A stretch of 64,000 bases of DNA. Origin: Ochotona curzoniae. Taxonomy: Eukaryota; Chordata; Mammalia; Lagomorpha; Ochotonidae. The position numbers and the translations under genes are program-made. The notes under the pieces are model-generated. The model had not been told where the DNA came from. It searched no databases and was given only the letters and a program-made list of their open reading frames with translations. Below, one piece after another: positions 46,233 to 57,988 of this stretch; the stretch's first letter is position 1, and every line of letters begins with the position of its first letter. The DNA lies in contig NW_024466307.1 in NCBI RefSeq assembly GCF_017591425.1, forward strand, positions 7,269,001-7,333,000, written 5' to 3'.

Positions 46233-48619
46233 AGGGCTTCAAAGTCACTCAAACAAGGGTTTCTACCCAGTGAGAACTGCAGTATCAGACTGCTGATGTA
46301 GCTTGCACTAGCTACAAATTTAATGCAGGTTAATTAGTGCTTTTTAACACTTTCTTAACCTATTACATTTTTTCTTAAAAACAACAGATAAGTTATAGAA
46401 TTATATAACTCAAAGTAAATTAATTTAAAGGTATACAACTCAAAGAAACTGCCTGATTGTGTCATAGCATATATATTTCCTTCAGAAAGGATACCCTGCG
46501 AGACAGAAAATTTTAATTAAGTACACAGTACATTTCATTACTTAAAAATAACTTATTTGGAAATCAAACCCTTTGATCACAAATTCAAAGTACAGTTAGC
46601 AACAAAGGAACACTGACTGTAATCTCTCAATCTGATGTAAACAAAATTCTTCAAAGGACGTTTAGATTACGCTAACCTACAATCTGCATTTTTGTCCCTG
46701 AAACTATTTTTCAGCAGGCTTACTAAATTTAAACTAGCTAGAACTGTATAAGCTGGCAAGATCATATTACTCTTTTCAAGATGCCCAACATACATTAATA
46801 TTAAAAAGTTTTTAAATAAAGGATTACTAAGCAAATCATTTTTGCTACTATTTCCCCATTAAACACTTTTGATTTTTTTTTAAGATCCACTAACAGAAGC
46901 ATACTTCAGAAAACTTCATAGGAAAATGGAATTAAGAGATAATTTTTGGTGCAGAACAAAAATTCATGCACAGGTTTTTCTCATAATTAGCTATTTCTAC
47001 TAACTTCTAAAAGACTTCTATATATGCTAGAGCTTTAAACCTTTTGTTGACTTGAGTTCTTAATGATCCTTTTCTTCTGAAAATACATAAAACCTTAACA
47101 TTTTTTTAAATTCATCCACTTTTTTATTGATATAACAGTGTGAGATTTTAAAATGACTGACCAGAAAACTGAAATTTAAAATGAGGAAATACTGTCCAGA
47201 GAATGAAGTGGCATTATATATCTTAGAGTATATACTTTATTATGCACAATACAGGAAATGCAGATTCCACCAAATTTCATTTCTATAGGATCATTCTGGT
47301 TACAATTCAAAAACACCTTTAAAAATTACATGATGGGGTCTGTATGCAAATGCTTCTAGTTTAGCCAGGCTGTGACCGTCCACACTAATCTTTGGAACTG
47401 TCACTAGCAAGCGCTTGAAACCAGGCCTCGGGCTGGTTTCCCATATGATAAACTCTGTTCCCCTCATGATAAACTCATGAAAAAAAGTCAGAGTTGGGAC
47501 ATTTTCTTAGGCAAGAGTTTTCTTCCTTCACGAATGCAAAAGGCCTCTTCCCTCTTGTGTTTTGGATAATAAGCCCTCTGCTCCATCAGAGCCGAGGGGC
47601 AGACAAAGATTTGTGTCACCCGATTAACTTGTGTTTGGTGCTGAGGATGTCAATTCGTGAGTGGAGCCTACATAATGAATCCAACTGCATCATCTGAGAT
47701 TATGTTTAATTCTAAAACTTACATAAAGTAATATAAGGCATCAGATGTATTTAAGGCATGTTACCATATGTAACACAGCAACAGCTTATCACAGTATGTA
47801 AGAATTTCCTAAGTAATGCTCACCTGTACAGGCATAACGCTTTTCATCAAAGAATCACAAAAGCACTTTCAAACATCAAAGGCAAACAGAATTATTTTTC
47901 AAACAGCAAATGAGAGGTGAAAGTATCTGCCTTCAAGAAAGCGTTCTGTACAGTGACAAAAATCCCTCTATGGTTCCGGCCTTTTCCAGTGTTCTAGTGA
48001 CAAAATGGCAATTTCCCAAAAATGACACATTTTATAAAGGGCTTAAAACATTTACTCCATCTCTTCACCTTTATTACAGAAATTATATATACGTTCCCAG
48101 GTTCTGTTTCTGTTTCACTGTGAAAACACAGCTGCTGGGTATGGTTTGGAGAAGTTCCAAAATTCAGTGTTAACCATGCTATCATAAATAAGAACCAAAC
48201 TTTTCTGCAACTAAGTTATCTTTGTGGCTAACAGTATTATTTCTTCTTGAGTTGTCGACCCCGACACTTTCATTCTGCTTGATAAATTTAATACTAATGA
48301 CCTGAAGCCAAAATAATTACTTGAAAAAAATGTAAGCATAACTAGTCTCGAGTAAGAAAAAATAATAAATCTTCCAAGTTAAAGGCCTCGCAGTCACATA
48401 GAAATTCATTTCTGCTTTAAGCACTGATAGAACAGATGGAGGCATTGATTCATTTTAGCACTAACTGTAGAAACTGCAACCTTAGATCCAATCCACCAAT
48501 AAATGGCTCAGAAATTTTTGTAAAAGGTAAAAACCACACAGCATCTTCAGTCTCCTTGGGAGTGGTCTTTGAGTAGGAACTGACTCTCCTCACCACTAAT
48601 GCACTGCCAGGAACTAATG
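45300..48619 (-). other. LYSMD3: Probable LYSMD3 3' UTR
   Basis: This AT-rich block has no SINE between 45,166 and the coding exon, unusual for this window and typical of a constrained long 3' UTR. Minus-strand AATAAA hexamers (TTTATT as given) occur at 47,236-47,241, 47,123-47,128, 45,436-45,441 and 45,381-45,386. Use of the last two would make the 3' end meet or overlap that of POLR3G. It contains the CA microsatellite at 46,205-46,231. Confidence 0.5.
46205..46231. repeat. (CA)n dinucleotide microsatellite
   Basis: About 13 uninterrupted CA units inside the probable LYSMD3 3' UTR. Confidence 0.95.
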
Positions 48620-49282
48620 CTAGGTTTGGGGCTCAACAGCAGGTGACTGAGAATCCTGACCAAACAGTTCATGATCAGCCTCTTGGCCCAAGCGTAGTCC
48701 TTTAGTTGGAGCAATTCTGTTCTGTATTTCTCTTTGCTGTGATGGGGGTGTGATTCCTGAGTCCAAATGGGAAGAGTCCACCGTTGAATGGTGGCTGACA
48801 TCCACCTTAGCTAAAATTTCATAATAGAGTAAATAAAAGATTGGCGTTATTATACCTACTATCAACATGATGACCACAGCTGTCCACCACCCCATCCCCC
48901 AGTCTGCTCCGTAGTACGGATCCTTGCGTTGAGGACTTTTGGTATCATGGTCAAAGCGTATCTGTTGTGTTGTCAAGGCAGACACTACCTCATTGAGGTT
49001 CTCTCTCTTGGTGTCTGTACACCTGACGATCTGTTCAATGTCTCGATCTACTTCTTTTAAAAAGCTACCAGCTGACTCAGTGGAAGCAAGGGAATCATCA
49101 GCTGGCCCACTTTCATGGTGTTCCGGTGCATACTGCCCAGCTGGACGGGAAGCCTGTCTTCCTTGGGGAGGATGAAGTGTTTCAGTCAAGGAACTGAACT
49201 TTTTGACTGGAATTTTGATGGACCTAAGGGCAAAAAAGTCTTGATCACTGATGAGATTGTTAACCCTCTTGATATCTGCTAC
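48620..49282 (-). CDS. LYSMD3: LYSMD3 terminal coding exon
   Basis: Acceptor TTTAAACAG is followed by GTAGCAGAT (VAD), continuing the LysM domain, then the linker, the membrane segment, and a C-terminus ending [12 protein letters not shown] with a TAG stop at 48,622-48,620. It encodes residues 86-305. Confidence 0.96.
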   Translation of the reverse strand, partial: VADIKRVNNLISDQDFFALRSIKIPVKKFSSLTETLHPPQGRQASRPAGQYAPEHHESGPADDSLASTESAGSFLKEVDRDIEQIVRCTDTKRENLNEVVSALTTQQIRFDHDTKSPQRKDPYYGADWGMGWWTAVVIMLIVGIITPIFYLLYYEILAKVDVSHHSTVDSSHLDSGITPPSQQREIQNRIAPTKGLRLGQEADHELFGQDSQSPAVEPQT

Positions 49283-52057
49283 CTGTTTAAAAAAACAAAA
49301 ACAAATGCAACATTCAACTGATGGATAAACCAAACCAATGGTTGCAATACTCACTCATCCCAGTGATCTTTTGGAGGGAAAAAAATTCAGGTTAATCATT
49401 TGTGTTGTTGCCACACCAAGGGGAGAAGGGAAGTTAATTTAACTTGTAGATAAGAATTTTAACCACTTATTATGGATCAGTCTAAGAACATGATCTTGTC
49501 ACTCCTGTGTTAGTGACACTCATCTGTGCTGGCAATTAAAGTGGCTTCTAAGGTCCTTTGTTCTTTGCCTTCGTGCATCAGGTACAAATACCACAGTTCT
49601 GCTGCTTGTAAGCCATCTGGGAGGCAGGACTACGCATACTTATGCTCTTATTCCAATTTGGTAATTTCAGTGTTAGCTTGCCCTACTGAAGTAGCATTTT
49701 ATGAAATCTACGATGCCATCAACTTTAACTTGTGCCACTGGTTTTCTATGACTCATGAAAAAAGACTATTCAAAACATACTTAAGATGCCACCATCCCGG
49801 GCCCAGCAGTGTGGCCTAGCAGCTAAAGTCCTCACCTTGAACTCACCGGGATCCCATATGGGTGCCGGTTCTAATCACAGCAGCTCCACTTCCCATGCAA
49901 CTCCCTGCTTATGGCCTGGGAAAGCAGTCAAGGATGGGCCAAAGCCTTGGGACCCTGCACCCGTGTGGAAGACCTGTGTGGCTCCTGGCTTCAAATCGGT
50001 ACAGCACCAGCCGTTGTGCTCACTTGGGGAGTGAATCATCAGACGGAAGATCTTTCTCTCTATTTCTCCTCCTCCCTGTATATCTGACTTTGTAATAAAA
50101 ATAAATAAATCTTTTTAAAAAAATGCCAGCATCCCATTATAAAGGTGTTCGCATGTGTGAAAACATATATAATTTAGAATTCATACAATGTGGTAATTCA
50201 TCTTCTAAAGCTATTTTACCCAAACTTCTCACCATAAATGCATTAAGTTACTTGAAAGATCATTTTTGTAAGCTTCCCATTTGTACGTGGAAATATATAT
50301 TACATACTGCTCAACTTGTATCCACATCCTATCCAAGGTACATATGCATACCCTATGCTATTTGTGATTAGGGAGAGGATGACATTTTTCAGACTGTCAC
50401 CAGCTACCGTGCTAGGCTCTCCCACCACCTTTAAATCATTAGTCTTACTCATCAATTTCCATTCTTTTACTGTTTTGGAAAGGCAGAGAGACACTAAGAG
50501 AGATGTGAAATCCCTGCTGTGAGGATGGCATGTGGGAATCAATCTGAGTCTCCACCTGGGTGGCAGGGATGCCAGCGCGTGGACATCATCACCTGTTGCC
50601 CCCATGGACATGCATTCGCGGGAAGCTAGACTGCAGCCAGAACCAGGTACTCCAATACAGAATGAGGGTAACTTAACCACTGTGCCAAATGCCTGCCCTT
50701 CATTCATCATTTTCATCAATGCTTTACTCTAAGCCCTCATCATGTATATCAGCTGGTTGATGCTGGAGGTGAAATGAGTCTGGGATGGTTTGGGCAACAT
50801 GATCAATGACAGACAATGGCATTTGCTGCCAAAGCAGGACGGTGGATGGTGGGAAGAGCAGAGTGCAGACTTTAGACACATTAGCTTTGGGATGCTTCAC
50901 ACACACAAGTGACAGCATTTCCAAAAGGTAGTAGAAAAATGGAATTGATAAGCTTATTTTGGTACCCAAAACTGTAAAGTCCATGCTTCATTTCATAATT
51001 TGCAGTTTCATTATGTCCAATTTTGTTCATTTCATGCGCTTGTGGAAGACACATCCTATTTTGTCTGAAACTTGGGAAATGGATCTCAGCTAGACAATCA
51101 GGTTTGTGCAATATCAGCAAAAGTAGAAGTGGGAGCTGGAGCAGAGCAGACAGATTCACTAGAAAAGAGACAAAGGTGACAGGAAAGACCCTTGAGGAAT
51201 ACAGTGCCGTGACAGAAATCCACAAAGGACACGAAGAACAAACAGCCAGGACACGGGATTTGTGACACACACTGAGCTGCGGATGTAAGTGCTGACAGAC
51301 ACCATGACTTCAGGACAGAGTTGGAATGGTACTCACACACAGTGTACAACTGAACGTCCATACAGGGGAACAGGTAAGACTGGCACATCCATACTATGAA
51401 TGGCATATGATGTTTAAAATATAATGTCCTATAAGGCTGTACATGGTGGTAACAAGGGAAACCTATCATTTACTAAAAAATGAAAACTGCAAGGTGTAAT
51501 CAGTATAGCAGAAACCACTTTTAAAAACAGGACATTATCATTCCCTATATATGCACACAGTTATAGAAAAGCATTACTGTGCTAACACACTTATCTCAGG
51601 AAATTGGGGGAGATAATATTGCGTAAAATCATGGGACTGGAAATAAAAGTATCTAACAGCTACTGACATGATCAATTTCTATATAAGATAAAAGCAAAAA
51701 AGGAGGAACAGGATAAAAGGACATAGAATTTATTTCAGTTTGGGGCTTGGCCAACAAACAGGTAATTTATAGTTGATTGCACTATATAAAACCAAAACTT
51801 ACCGTGCAGCAGTACTGAAGGGCTATTGCATTTAAAGTATCCCCTTCTTGGATGTCCTTTGTTAACACTATAATGTCATCAAGCCTGTCTCTCGATGTAC
51901 TTCTTCGCATTTTATCTTTCCCTCTGGATCGAAGCTCATACACCTCAACATCCTCCTCCAACATGTCGCTGTCTGTGCTGTTCCCAAACGCGTGCACTTG
52001 CCCACTCAACTGAACTCCGGCAACAGGAGAACTCCAGCTCTGATGTCTCCCTGCCAT
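48620..52057 (-). CDS. LYSMD3: LYSMD3, LysM and putative peptidoglycan-binding domain-containing protein 3, whole coding span
   Basis: Two coding exons (52,057-51,803 and 49,282-48,620) join in phase 0 into 918 nt and 305 aa; human is 306 aa by my memory. There is no N-terminal signal peptide. A LysM domain spans about residues 63-111 ([20 protein letters not shown] to RSIKIPV) and crosses the exon junction. A coiled-coil-prone segment follows ([10 protein letters not shown], residues 161-170), then one hydrophobic membrane segment at about 217-239 ([14 protein letters not shown]) and a polar tail. The family member is a single-pass membrane protein reported at the Golgi and cell surface; chitin sensing has been reported for the human protein, while a mouse knockout study found no obvious antimicrobial role. 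The chosen ATG sits in GTGATGG (G at -3 and +4) and yields MAGRHQ, as in the human protein. It is tail to tail with POLR3G. Confidence 0.97.
49799..50122 (+). mobile_element. CSINE copy, full length, with 13-bp target-site duplication
   Basis: GGGCCCAGCAGTGTGGCC to an A-rich tail with AATAAAAATAAATAAATC. The flanks ATGCCACCATCCC (49,786-49,798) and ATGCCAGCATCCC (50,123-50,135) differ at one base. It lies in the LYSMD3 intron between the coding exons. Confidence 0.95.
50470..50698 (-). mobile_element. CSINE copy, old
   Basis: Antisense: CTGTTTTGGAAAGGCAGAGA, GAGTCTCCACCTGGGTGG, CATTCGCGGGAAGCTAGA, ACTGTGCCAAATGCCTGCCC. Confidence 0.7.
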
Positions 52058-52067
52058 CACGTTAGGT
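51803..52067 (-). CDS. LYSMD3: LYSMD3 exon 2, first coding exon
   Basis: The acceptor TTTCTTCTAG is followed by ten bases of leader (ACCTAACGTG) and the ATG at 52,057. It encodes residues 1-85, ending ALQYCCT inside the LysM domain, with donor ACG|GTAAGT at 51,802. An acidic segment [10 protein letters not shown] precedes a basic RS-rich segment ([16 protein letters not shown]). Confidence 0.96.
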
Positions 52068-52704
52068 CTAGAAGAAACAACACAGACAGGGTGGAATGCA
52101 GCTGATTTCCTGATTTACATACATCTCAATATGACAATCCTCAATGTCTTAAAAAGTGCTTTCATTATTGGAAAGTTCAGGTCTGAGTTTTGTAACTGTT
52201 GAAGTACAACATGTCTGTTGGCAGTGCAGACACTGGCATGGAGGGAGGAGATAATCAGCTCTCACAGGACACGCTGCATCATGAGCTGGACAGGAATCCT
52301 GTACTCGGGACGGGTGTGAGGACACCTCTAAGCCAAATCCACACGGCTGAGTCCTTCATATAAAATGGCATAGTATTTGCTTAGAAACCACACACATCTT
52401 ACTTCATCGCTATAATGTAGAATAAATGCTATAAAAATAGTTATCAGATTGTTTAGAAGAAGGTAAGATGTTCACATGTTTGGTACAGATGTGACATTTT
52501 GTCTTTTTTTTTTTCTTTTGGATCTGCAATTACTTGAATCTGTAGATACTGAATCAATTATAATTATATTTTAACAAAGGAGGCAAAATGCTATCACGAA
52601 GTTCTTATTTTGAGTATGTAGAAATTAGGGAAATATTTTTGTTATGCCTTAAAAAGCATGTATACAATTTATACCCCGATGAAATCAATATATAGGATTT
52701 GTTT

Positions 52705-53010
52705 GGAAAAATATATTTATTTGTATTTTGAGAGAGCATCAGTAAAGAGAAAGAGAGAGAAACAGATCTTCCATTCCTTTGCTCCTTTGTTGATTCTAGA
52801 AACAGAGCCGGGCTGAAAGCAGGAGTCAGGAACTTACCTGGGTCTCCCCTGGGAGTGACAAGAACCCAAACTCGTGGGCTGTCGCCTACTGCCTCGTAGG
52901 CACATGAGTAGGAATCTGGATGCAAAGTACAGCAGGCAAGATTCAAACCAGGAGCCTACAGGAAGCCGGAGTCCCAGGCCACACAGTAAACCCACTAAAC
53001 CACAGACACA
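52705..53010 (-). mobile_element. CSINE copy, old
   Basis: Antisense: ATATATTTATTTGTATTTTG, AACAGATCTTCCATTCC, CTGGGTCTCCCCTGGGAGTG, CACTAAACCACAGACAC. It lies in LYSMD3 intron 1. Confidence 0.8.
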
Positions 53011-53874
53011 GTTACACATGAACACACAATACTCATGAACACACACTTTCTAACTTCTACAGGTTGTGCTCATGTGTCACTGCACTCTGCCCTGCACTAC
53101 TCACTCCCTGGTGCCCACCAACTTCAGGGTTTTCAGTGTGGATGGGAAGAGCCTTCTATAAAGGTCAGAATTCTGCTCTCCAAGGTTTTTATTAGTAGCG
53201 TTTTACCCAAAACAGTTCCCCATCAAATCGATTCATGATCTATGAAGACTGAACATATGTACTTAAAAAATGTAAACCCAACTGGCACTTCAACGAAATG
53301 ATAAAGACACATTAATGAGTACTTTTTGTTTACTTGCATACCTACTCTGACCCTCATCAAGATGACATATCAGTATTTTGATTACAAACAAAGCAGATGA
53401 AAAATCAATTGCACACTCACTGTTTTGGTTTCACATTAATTATTCCCATGCTTCCTTTCAGTTATTGTCAGGAAAGATGGATAAAGGCAGTAAAAAGGCA
53501 TTCTGGAAATAAGATACTTTGGCCATGAAGTGGCTCAGATATGAGGAAGGCCCGTTCAGGACCATGCCTGCCATGGTGTCCGATTTGTACTTCACAAACT
53601 GTGGTGCCATTCTCTTTGGGGACTAACAGCCGGGCAAAGGTGTATGACTATGATTACCCATTCTCCTAAGACAGTAAAAGGGAACAGACACTATAGGCGG
53701 CAGGCTATGGAGTCAAAAGAGAGGTGTGGGTGAGAAATACAACTTTATGACTAACCTGGACACAGGTGAGATCTGGAAGAGTGGAGGAGGGCCCAAGATT
53801 GAGCTGTGACAATTTCTAAAATTGACTACCTTGATACAGACACAGAAGTCGGCCTGCAAAGATGGTAAGGGAAC

Positions 53875-54172
53875 CACCAGTGTTATAGGCACTACCTGCG
53901 GCACCAGTATCCTCCCTGAGCGCCAGGTGGAGTCCCAGCAGCTCCACTTATGAGCCAGTGCCCTGCTAATGTGAATGGAAAGCAGTAGCCCAGGTCCTTC
54001 AACCCCTCACAGCCATGTGGGAGACCTGGATGGACTCCTGGATTCAGCCTGGCCCAGGTCCAGCTGCTGTGGCCATTTGGGGAATGAATCCAGCAATGAG
54101 GTTACTCTTTCACACTTTTCTTCTGCCTCTCTTTCCCTAAGTCTGTCTTTCAAATAACAAATCTTAAAAGAA
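53875..54172 (+). mobile_element. CSINE copy, old
   Basis: GAGTCCCAGCAGCTCCACTT, CCATGTGGGAGACCTGGATG, GGGGAATGAATCCAGCAATG, CTGTCTTTCAAATAACAAAT. It lies in LYSMD3 intron 1. Confidence 0.85.
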
Positions 54173-55548
54173 AAGGAAAAAGAAAGATGGAAGAAGAATG
54201 TACACAAGAGGAACCCACAGAAGTGTATGCTGGAAGCAGAGGCAGAATAATGTCTCAAGGACATTTTGTCTCCGTTCTCGACCCTCTAGTATCAAGTGGG
54301 GGCTCTGGGAGGGGAGGGGAATCAGCAGACCCACTCTAACTGCCTTCATTTCTAAAATGAGTGGCCATAACATGCAGTGTTTCATAAAATTGAATCCACC
54401 CTTGAAGACTACTATCCAGTTTTCCTCTAGGTAACACTGGAACACTTTAAAAAGTCAAGAATTTCCACTCAGCACAGATAACACAGCTGCATGCCAAGTA
54501 AATGGTTTCAACAGTTACCCAACGTGCTACGTATCTCACCAAGAGTCTCGATTCCTAACGTAACAGCCAATAACCTAAGTTTGTCCCATTTCATGTGTAA
54601 AGCAGTTCTGATACTACGTTCATACCTGTTCCCCCCAGAGTTAACAGGTTAGCACCCACTTATGTGACCATGCCTTTGCGGTCAAAAGGCAACAACGATC
54701 AAAAACAAAAACCCAACAACAAAACTCGGAGCCACTCACTATGTAGCAATTTGCACACAACTACACTGACCCACTTCCGCTCTCCTTCGGGCTTTTTTCT
54801 CTGTGCTAATGTGCTCTTAGGATCTTTCAAACGTGGCTCACTGCAGCTAACGAATTCACTGTGCCATGCCGTACAGCGCCTTCAGACACCTCCACCACCC
54901 CATCTCCGTGGTCACGTTGCTCAATCAGTATCTAAAGGCTTGTACCTTTGGCCTGTTTAATGAAAAGCTGGCAGTGGAGTAACAGCGATCCCGTCTGCGT
55001 TCCCAAGCGGCACGGGGTCGGAAGGGCTGGAGGCGGCAAGCCGGCAGGCCAGGACCTCAGAGATGACCCCATCACCGGGCACGGAGGGGGCCCCAGTCGC
55101 ACAAACGGACGCACCCGGACGGCCACACCCAGCGGGCTGCAGGCAGGGTCAGCCGGCAGCTGGCGGCCGTCGCCCAGCCCCCCGGGCCTGCAGTGACAGC
55201 TGTCGGGCGAGCGGCCAGCCCCGAACCCGTGGCCGAGGCTCCCCGAGGACCACCTCCCTCCCTTCTGTCTGCCCTCCCTTCCCCAGCCCCAGCGAGGCTC
55301 CCCACCTCCCACAAACAACTCGGGTCTTTCCCCGTCACAGCATCACGACGCGGACACCCGGGGAGGCCAACCCGCCGGCCCAGGCATCCTCCTCCCGCCG
55401 AGCCTCAGCTCCCCCGCCGACAGGGCGACCCGGGCCTGGCACGGAAGTGGGGGGCTTCCTCGTCTGGGGGGGGTCTCCCCTACGCAGGCCCCGCCACCCC
55501 GGCAGCCCACGCTCCCTCCCCACCTGCCGCCGGCTTCCTCCTCCTCAC

Positions 55549-55720
55549 CTGTCCCGTCAGCATGAAGCGGATGCGGCGAGGGGACGGCTACCGGGTCCTC
55601 CGCTGTCCCGGGGATGCGCATGGCCGAGCCTCAGTCTTCATGCTGCCTGAGTCTGACAATACCAAAAGCCGCCCAGAACGTCCTCCGCCCTCCCGGCCCT
55701 GCGCCGCCGCCACGTCCGCA
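55549..55720 (-). other. LYSMD3: Predicted non-coding first exon of LYSMD3
   Basis: The first coding exon begins with an acceptor, so an upstream leader exon is required. In the CpG island the minus strand has a strong donor GACAG|GTGAGG directly after 55,549. The 5' limit is a guess. The exon contains three ATGs that would open short upstream ORFs (see the findings). Confidence 0.55.
55588..55641 (-). promoter_or_regulatory. Upstream ORF 1 in the LYSMD3 leader (17 codons)
   Basis: ATG at 55,641 in AGCATGA (A at -3) reads MKTEARPCASPGQRRTR and stops at TAG (55,590-55,588), wholly inside the predicted first exon. It acts only if transcription starts upstream of 55,641. Confidence 0.4.
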
Positions 55721-55769
55721 AGCCTACGCTGCGTCATCGCGTCCAGTGGGCGGAGTGGGAGGAGGAGGC

Positions 55770-55773
<4 letters not shown>

Positions 55774-55809
<36 letters not shown>
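55774..55809. repeat. 4 x 9-bp minisatellite GGCGAGGGC
   Basis: Four perfect tandem copies of GGCGAGGGC, preceded by GGAGGAGGCGGGC. It lies just upstream of the predicted LYSMD3 leader. The G-rich strand has many GG/GGG runs that could form quadruplex structure. Confidence 0.9.
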
Positions 55810-55811
<2 letters not shown>

Positions 55812-55840
55812 GCCGTGCCACCACAGGCCTCTGGCCCGCA

Positions 55841-55850
55841 CGCATGCGCG
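55841..55850. promoter_or_regulatory. NRF1-like site
   Basis: CGCATGCGCG matches the NRF1 core GCGCATGCGC with one end shifted. It lies just upstream of the predicted LYSMD3 leader in the CpG island. Confidence 0.5.
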
Positions 55851-57809
55851 CTGCGCCGCCGGCGCCCGAGAGGGGCGGAGCCGCTCTGCCAGCCCCGCCC
55901 CTGACTCCTCCCCTGCGGCCCGGCTGAGCCGGCGCCCAGATCCCGGCGACCTGAGGCGACCTGGGCGCTGAGCCCCGCGGCCCTGGGGACCTCGTCCCTG
56001 TCCTGGTTTCCAGGCCGCCGGCCGCAGGGGTCGCGTCCTGTGGAGAGGCCGTTAGGGAGGTGGGTGGGGTGAAGGCCGGGAGCCCCCTAGAGCCTGGCTC
56101 CGGCCCAGCGCGAGCCCCCAGCCTGGTGCTCGAGCTCCGTGCGTCGGGGCTGTCCCCAAGAATTCCTCAACCGAAAGTCTGAGGAGACGCGATCTGGTCA
56201 CGTCGGGGGGCCCTGCGTGCGGCGCTGACCGGCGAGCCTGTCCGCTGCCCGCGCCGCTCGAGCCGGCGTGCGGGGACGCGGGGCGCTGCCTCGCTGGGTG
56301 GCCGCGCAGTTACGCCTCGCGAAGCCCTCGAGGCTGTGTTTTAAACGTTGTTCCAAGGTGTTTTTCTTCTTCTTCTTTGACGGGGTTGCAGGGAGGCACC
56401 GCAGCAAAAGCCGCGGGAGAAGAGGACTTGGGAGGAAGGGGGCGGGGGACAGCTTGCCGGAGCCCTGTGTGCGGCTGCCCTCGTGACACCGCTGTCTGCG
56501 GCCATTTGTCGCCGAGGCGTTTTCCCATCGGGAGACAAAGGACCGGCTGCCTCCTGGATGCCCGGCGCCCCGGCCCCGCGGGCCTCATGAATGTTAATGG
56601 GACGCAGCCTTCTGTCTGCGTGGAAGGTTCCTTTGCTTATTGTAATACCAATAGGCAGTGGAACGCTTGTGGCAGCTGAACTGGTAGCATTCCCCCAACT
56701 TCCAAGTGACCCTTACCTGTGGGGACTTCTGTTAGAAATAACTTTCTCACAGCTGTCTACAAACTCTGGAATTGCGATTTTTTTTTTTTAACTTGCAAAG
56801 CAGAAAAAAAAAATATGCAGGGGCTGAACGTTTTACAGAAGGCCACCATGGAATTCTGTTTTACTTTTACCTTATACAAAGGAAGCAGTTGAGCCTGTGC
56901 ATTTTGGCAGCGTTCCAAAGCACTGGCCAGTGCGAACACGCACTTTGTCTTCAAATGAAGGATGTCTCGCATACAGCAATGTCCAACAGGGTTTTTTTTT
57001 TTTAAGTTCTCCACAGAAAGGGCTTTTCTTTAAAGACTTTGAAAGAATCCATAGTTCCTAGAAATAGGTGTTTTTGTCACATTCAGATTCTGTGGTTGTA
57101 ATAAGAGGAGATGTCGATTTAACCTGCTAATGAACTCTTCTGGCCGTTTCCATCACAATTAGAAATACAGTTGGCTAATTCATGAGTTGAGAGTCACATA
57201 CAAACACGGATGTGTAAGATTGGACGGTGTGTGACATAAACCAGGAGCCAAAATCTGCAGACGCTCTTAATATTCATCACAGCCAACTGGAAGCTTCAGG
57301 TCCGTTAAAGCAATGGGATACCGGGCTTTGGTTCAGAAGAATGGAATTGATCTGCATTTCTGATATATTCATTCATTGACCTGAGGCATGTTTGCAGAAG
57401 GAAAAGTACATGCAAGCCTTTTGTTTAAGGGACTCTGCCAAAACAAACAAAAGGGCTAGGCAACATGTACAATCAAGCACATGGAAAGATCTCCAAAACA
57501 TTTTAAAGGGGAAAAGGCGGGTTGCCTTGTACATCTCCCAGGTCCTCCACACACTCATCTGTCTGTTCAGGAGAGACATTTAACGTTTCCCTCAGAGTTA
57601 AGGAAATGTTAACTGTGGCGGGAGGGGACAGGGCCGGGGTGGGCAACACTGCTCATCTTTCCCGCTTTAGCCCATGGTACAGAAGAGGCAGTTTAAGTGT
57701 GTTCATTCGTGAAAAAATAAAACTGAACACATTTTTATGTTGAATAACTGAACTTGTTCCTTCCAGAGTTATCTTACAGCTTACCACCCATATATATATA
57801 TTTTTAATT

Positions 57810-57988
57810 TCCTTTTTTTAAATTATTACTTGCCATGATACAGTTTTGTAGATAGAGGTGTTTCCTCCTCTTCTTCCCCTTCCTCTGTTTTCCCCTTCCA
57901 CTGTTATTTCCCCAGAATATCCCAGGTAGTAGTGCTCTTAGGGGATGCCTACAGTGTCTTAACCTACCATGCCACAATACCAGCACTT
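57810..57988 (-). mobile_element. CSINE copy, heavily decayed
   Basis: Only the antisense head end (CAGTGTCTTAACCTACCATG, CCACAATACCAGCAC) and the T-rich opposite end suggest the family. Confidence 0.4.

Larger units (their letters stand above)
49283..51802 (-). other. LYSMD3: LYSMD3 intron 2, remainder
   Basis: The intron between the two coding exons. It contains two SINEs; 50,699-51,802 shows no recognised feature. Confidence 0.85.
52068..55548 (-). other. LYSMD3: LYSMD3 intron 1, remainder
   Basis: The intron between the predicted leader exon and the first coding exon. It contains two old SINEs; 53,011-53,874 and 54,173-54,979 hold nothing I recognise. Confidence 0.55.
54980..56620. promoter_or_regulatory. 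CpG island at the LYSMD3 promoter
   Basis: GC- and CpG-rich sequence begins abruptly near 54,980 and fades by about 56,620. It contains an ETS/GABPA-like CGGAAGTG at 55,442-55,449, a CRE-like TGCGTCATC near 55,730, GC boxes (GGGGCGG near 55,873) and an NRF1-like palindrome CGCATGCGCG at 55,841-55,850, with no TATA box. It surrounds the predicted LYSMD3 first exon and extends about 900 bp upstream, so divergent transcription towards ADGRV1 is possible; I see no coding exon in that direction. Confidence 0.8.

Noticed and set aside
54932..55927. Open frames up to 244 codons over the LYSMD3 CpG island
   Set aside because: GC-rich chance frames in several overlapping phases; none resembles the ADGRV1 N-terminus or another protein I know.
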